DNA of 64,000 nt from Candidatus Saccharimonadota bacterium. GTDB taxonomy: Bacteria > Patescibacteriota > Saccharimonadia > Saccharimonadales > Saccharimonadaceae. The position numbers and the translations under genes are program-made. Of this stretch, positions 62,551 through 64,000 are shown one piece after another (position 1 is the first letter of the stretch; every line of letters starts with the position of its first letter). The DNA lies in NCBI GenBank assembly GCA_028286285.1, contig JAQBRV010000004.1:124001-188000 (forward strand), given 5' to 3'. Below the pieces are notes generated by a model. The model worked only from the letters and a program-made list of their open reading frames with translations. It had not been told where the DNA came from and made no database searches.

Positions 62551-62631
62551 TTCCTTTCTGAAATGTACGACACGGCTGTATCGAGAATACTATACCACAA
62601 AACGATGATAATGTCTATAGAACATAGGGTA

Positions 62632-62660
62632 TTGACAAATTAAACCGCCTGTGCTATATT
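62632..62660 (+). promoter_or_regulatory. Strong consensus promoter
   Basis: TTGACA (62632-62637), 17 nt, TATATT (62655-62660) with TGC before it (extended -10). The best classical promoter in the window. Confidence 0.75.
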
Positions 62661-62666
62661 AGATAG

Positions 62667-62952
62667 TAACAAATGTTTTTCTCTTTGTAACCAAGCGTTA
62701 CGCTATAGAACCAACCTTTACTTGCCGCAGATTGCGCAAGCGTTCATCATCCCACTAGACGGCACAAATACGCCAAGGATCATGAATCGTACCGATAAAG
62801 ACCATGGACATGTAAAAAACAGAAAAATCTTTGTACTGAGCCACTATACAGGCCAGGCGACCCCCGTGTTTTGTCATGATGAAACACCGTACCTTATGTA
62901 TAGAAAAGACGCCGAAATACACCCGCTTCTCGCGGGTGTATTTATTTTTTGA
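62667..62952 (+). ncRNA. Transcribed unit without a clear gene; small RNA candidate
   Basis: About 285 nt between a strong promoter and a strong terminator. A frame from ATG 62782 (56 codons) or TTG 62722 runs into the terminator and stops in its T-run, and AGGA lies only 2 nt before that ATG, so coding is doubtful. Short inverted repeats (GTAAC-CAAGC-GTTAC near 62687; TTGCGCAA near 62733) suggest structure. I recognise no known RNA class (not tmRNA, SRP or RNase P). Confidence 0.4.
62915..62952. terminator. Intrinsic terminator
   Basis: AATACACCCGC-TTCTC-GCGGGTGTATT followed by TATTTTTTG. It ends the plus-strand unit. The convergent SRAP gene stops inside its T-run, and on the minus strand the hairpin is followed by TCGGCG, so it acts mainly on the plus strand. 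Confidence 0.85.
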
Positions 62953-63622
62953 AGAATGGTTCGATAAGAGACGGCGAATCGACTTTGAGCGAGTTGATGT
63001 CATCACCAACGCGGGTAATGGTCAGCTGGTCGGGATCATAGGGGCGCATGATTTTATACAGCGTGCTGATATCACTAATCTCGGGATTGAGCCAATCGGC
63101 TTCGTCGGCCGGATCGACAATCACGGGTAGGCGGCTGGGCAACATATCAGACTCACTACCGGTCGCCGTCGAGATAATGGCGCAAACACCCCACTCGGTA
63201 CCTTCGGGGTCTGTCCAACTGCCGTAAATGCCCGCCAGGGCGAAAACTGATTGATCAGACGGATGGATATAGAAGGCTCGCTTCCCATCAGCAGCTTGCT
63301 TCCATTCATAAAAGCCATTGGCCGGGATGAGGCAGCGCTGGGTACGGATGGCGGCTTGCCAGGTAGGCTTATTGAAGATACCTTCGGAATTGGCACGGTG
63401 GGTACGATAGCGGAAGACGGAATTGAGATCTTTGGCATTAGCAGGGACGAAACCCCACTTCATTCGCTTCATCTCGGGGATGCCATTGACACTCACGATA
63501 GCAGGAATAGTCTGCGTCGGGCTGATGTTGTAGCTTTTTTTGACACCAGCTGGCACACCAGCAGGCAGGGCAAACCTGTCGCGGAGTGTATCTATTTCAT
63601 AGAGGGCGTATCGATCGGACAT
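62942..63622 (-). CDS. SRAP-domain protein lacking the catalytic cysteine
   Basis: 226 aa. SRAP proteins (YedK/HMCES) cross-link to abasic sites in single-stranded DNA through Cys2 exposed after Met removal. The fold is clear: HRANSEGIF, RCLIPANGFYEWK (with the conserved Glu), FALAGIYGSW and LPVIVDP. But it starts MSDRYAL where the family has MCGRYxx, so Cys2 is Ser; the active-site His of HDRMPVI also seems replaced (LPSRLPVI). Minus-strand TATACT (63629-63634) lies 6 nt before the ATG, which fixes the start: leaderless. Confidence 0.85.
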   Translation of the reverse strand: MSDRYALYEIDTLRDRFALPAGVPAGVKKSYNISPTQTIPAIVSVNGIPEMKRMKWGFVPANAKDLNSVFRYRTHRANSEGIFNKPTWQAAIRTQRCLIPANGFYEWKQAADGKRAFYIHPSDQSVFALAGIYGSWTDPEGTEWGVCAIISTATGSESDMLPSRLPVIVDPADEADWLNPEISDISTLYKIMRPYDPDQLTITRVGDDINSLKVDSPSLIEPFFKK

Positions 63623-63636
63623 CTCTTTAGTATAGC

Positions 63637-64000
63637 CTAAGCATCGGGGTTTTCGTAATCGATCGGCTCACTATCCTGGGCGCTGCGCTTCAGGCGGCGT
63701 TGGCGGCGCTTGGCGGATTCCTTGGTTTGTTCGGATCGGCGATCCTCGATGAAACCGCGTCGGGTTTCGAGGGCTTGGAGCTCGCGCTGAAAATTAAGGT
63801 ACATTTTGTAGCGTTTGGGATCGATCGTGCCGTCGGCCAGGCCGGCTTTGACCCCACAGCGATCTTCGGTGATGTGAGAGCAGTGAGGATAGTGACAGTG
63901 GCGGATGGCTTCGAATATTTCCGGAAATGAAGCCTCGAGGTCGCTCTCGGTACCCCAGAGTTGTAATTCGCGGATACCGGGCGTGTCGATAATCATGCCA
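63637..64000 (-). CDS. rsgA: Ribosome small-subunit GTPase RsgA, C-terminal part
   Basis: Late 30S assembly GTPase. Only the last 120 residues are in the window: GTPase G3 region IIDTPGIRELQLW, then the zinc-binding knuckle CHYPHCSHITEDRCGV (Cys-His-Cys ligands) and a basic C-terminal tail. The rest lies beyond the right edge. Its stop is 15 nt before the SRAP ATG, so the SRAP promoter lies within its 3' end. Confidence 0.88.
   Translation of the reverse strand, partial: GMIIDTPGIRELQLWGTESDLEASFPEIFEAIRHCHYPHCSHITEDRCGVKAGLADGTIDPKRYKMYLNFQRELQALETRRGFIEDRRSEQTKESAKRRQRRLKRSAQDSEPIDYENPDA

Noticed and set aside
62722-62952. 76-codon plus-strand frame
   Set aside because: TTG start without a ribosome site, and the stop codon lies in the T-run of a terminator; better explained as a non-coding transcript.
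1-64000. Alternative genetic code (TGA as Gly)
   Set aside because: TGA ends clearly complete genes such as the two transketolase subunits and the second PfkB gene, and no conserved protein needs read-through.

Overview
The window reads as one continuous stretch of chromosome from a small-genome bacterium. The best match is a free-living or host-associated Saccharibacteria (TM7, Patescibacteria/CPR) lineage with aerobic capacity. This rests on gene content and style (split transketolase, GatCAB, class II aldolase, DUF5665/YtxH/PspC small membrane proteins, tightly packed genes that often overlap at their 3' ends), not on a marker-gene tree. TGA works as an ordinary stop, so the genetic code is the standard bacterial one, unlike Gracilibacteria or Absconditabacteria.

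Layout. 0.5-6.6 kb: a cytochrome bo3 quinol oxidase operon (cyoABCD plus heme O synthase cyoE), then a type II NADH dehydrogenase, which together make a minimal NADH-quinol-O2 chain. 6.6-12 kb: membrane FKBP, thioredoxin reductase, PLD-like protein, pyrophosphatase, Nudix, Rel/Spo. 12-17 kb: central carbon genes (GAPDH, RpiB, Rpe-like, two-piece transketolase, class II aldolase). 17.6-25.8 kb: two PfkB kinases plus a SLOG/LOG-like protein, UvrB, DEAD-box helicase, adenylate-kinase-like protein. 25.8-30.5 kb: gatC-gatA-(membrane HEPN-like)-gatB and small envelope proteins. 30.5-42 kb: DnaE, SpoU methyltransferase, PilB/GspE ATPase, malic enzyme, L19, an RNase HII-YraN fusion, M1 aminopeptidase. 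42-49.5 kb: exported HNH nuclease, NusA, CIRCE-controlled ClpC, membrane-anchored HExxH protein, aldo/keto reductase. 49.6-54 kb: Nudix/wHTH protein, MetK behind a SAM-I riboswitch, DUF2207 protein. 54.2-60.1 kb: accessory region with two unknown genes, an Eco47II-type restriction enzyme, a MerR-HTH/C5-methyltransferase fusion, and an AT-rich ParB-like/D12 adenine-methyltransferase pair. 60.2-62.6 kb: a GC-rich AzgA-type purine permease flanked by a duplicated pspC fragment, then PspC and an XRE/zinc-ribbon regulator. 62.6-64 kb: a promoter-terminator unit without a clear gene, an atypical SRAP protein and the end of RsgA.

The most general signal is leaderless transcription. At least twenty genes that begin transcription units carry a TATAAT/TATACT/TACAAT-type -10 only 6-11 nt before the start codon, without a usable Shine-Dalgarno sequence, while many downstream or regulated genes have AAAGGAG-type sites. 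This corrects the start of several genes (for example RNase HII, PilB/GspE, HNH nuclease, DUF2207 and the C5 methyltransferase). Other strong regulatory finds are a CIRCE operator overlapping the clpC promoter, a SAM-I riboswitch on metK, a possible attenuator before nusA, and two divergent promoters that occupy the same 35 bp at 42.1 kb.

The best candidates for undescribed biology are the ParB-like/D12 methyltransferase pair with its inverted-repeat operator, the HEPN-like membrane protein inside gatCAB, the SRAP protein lacking its catalytic cysteine, and the purine permease probably acquired from a GC-rich (perhaps actinobacterial host) donor. All functions are inferred from sequence read by eye; no database search was run.
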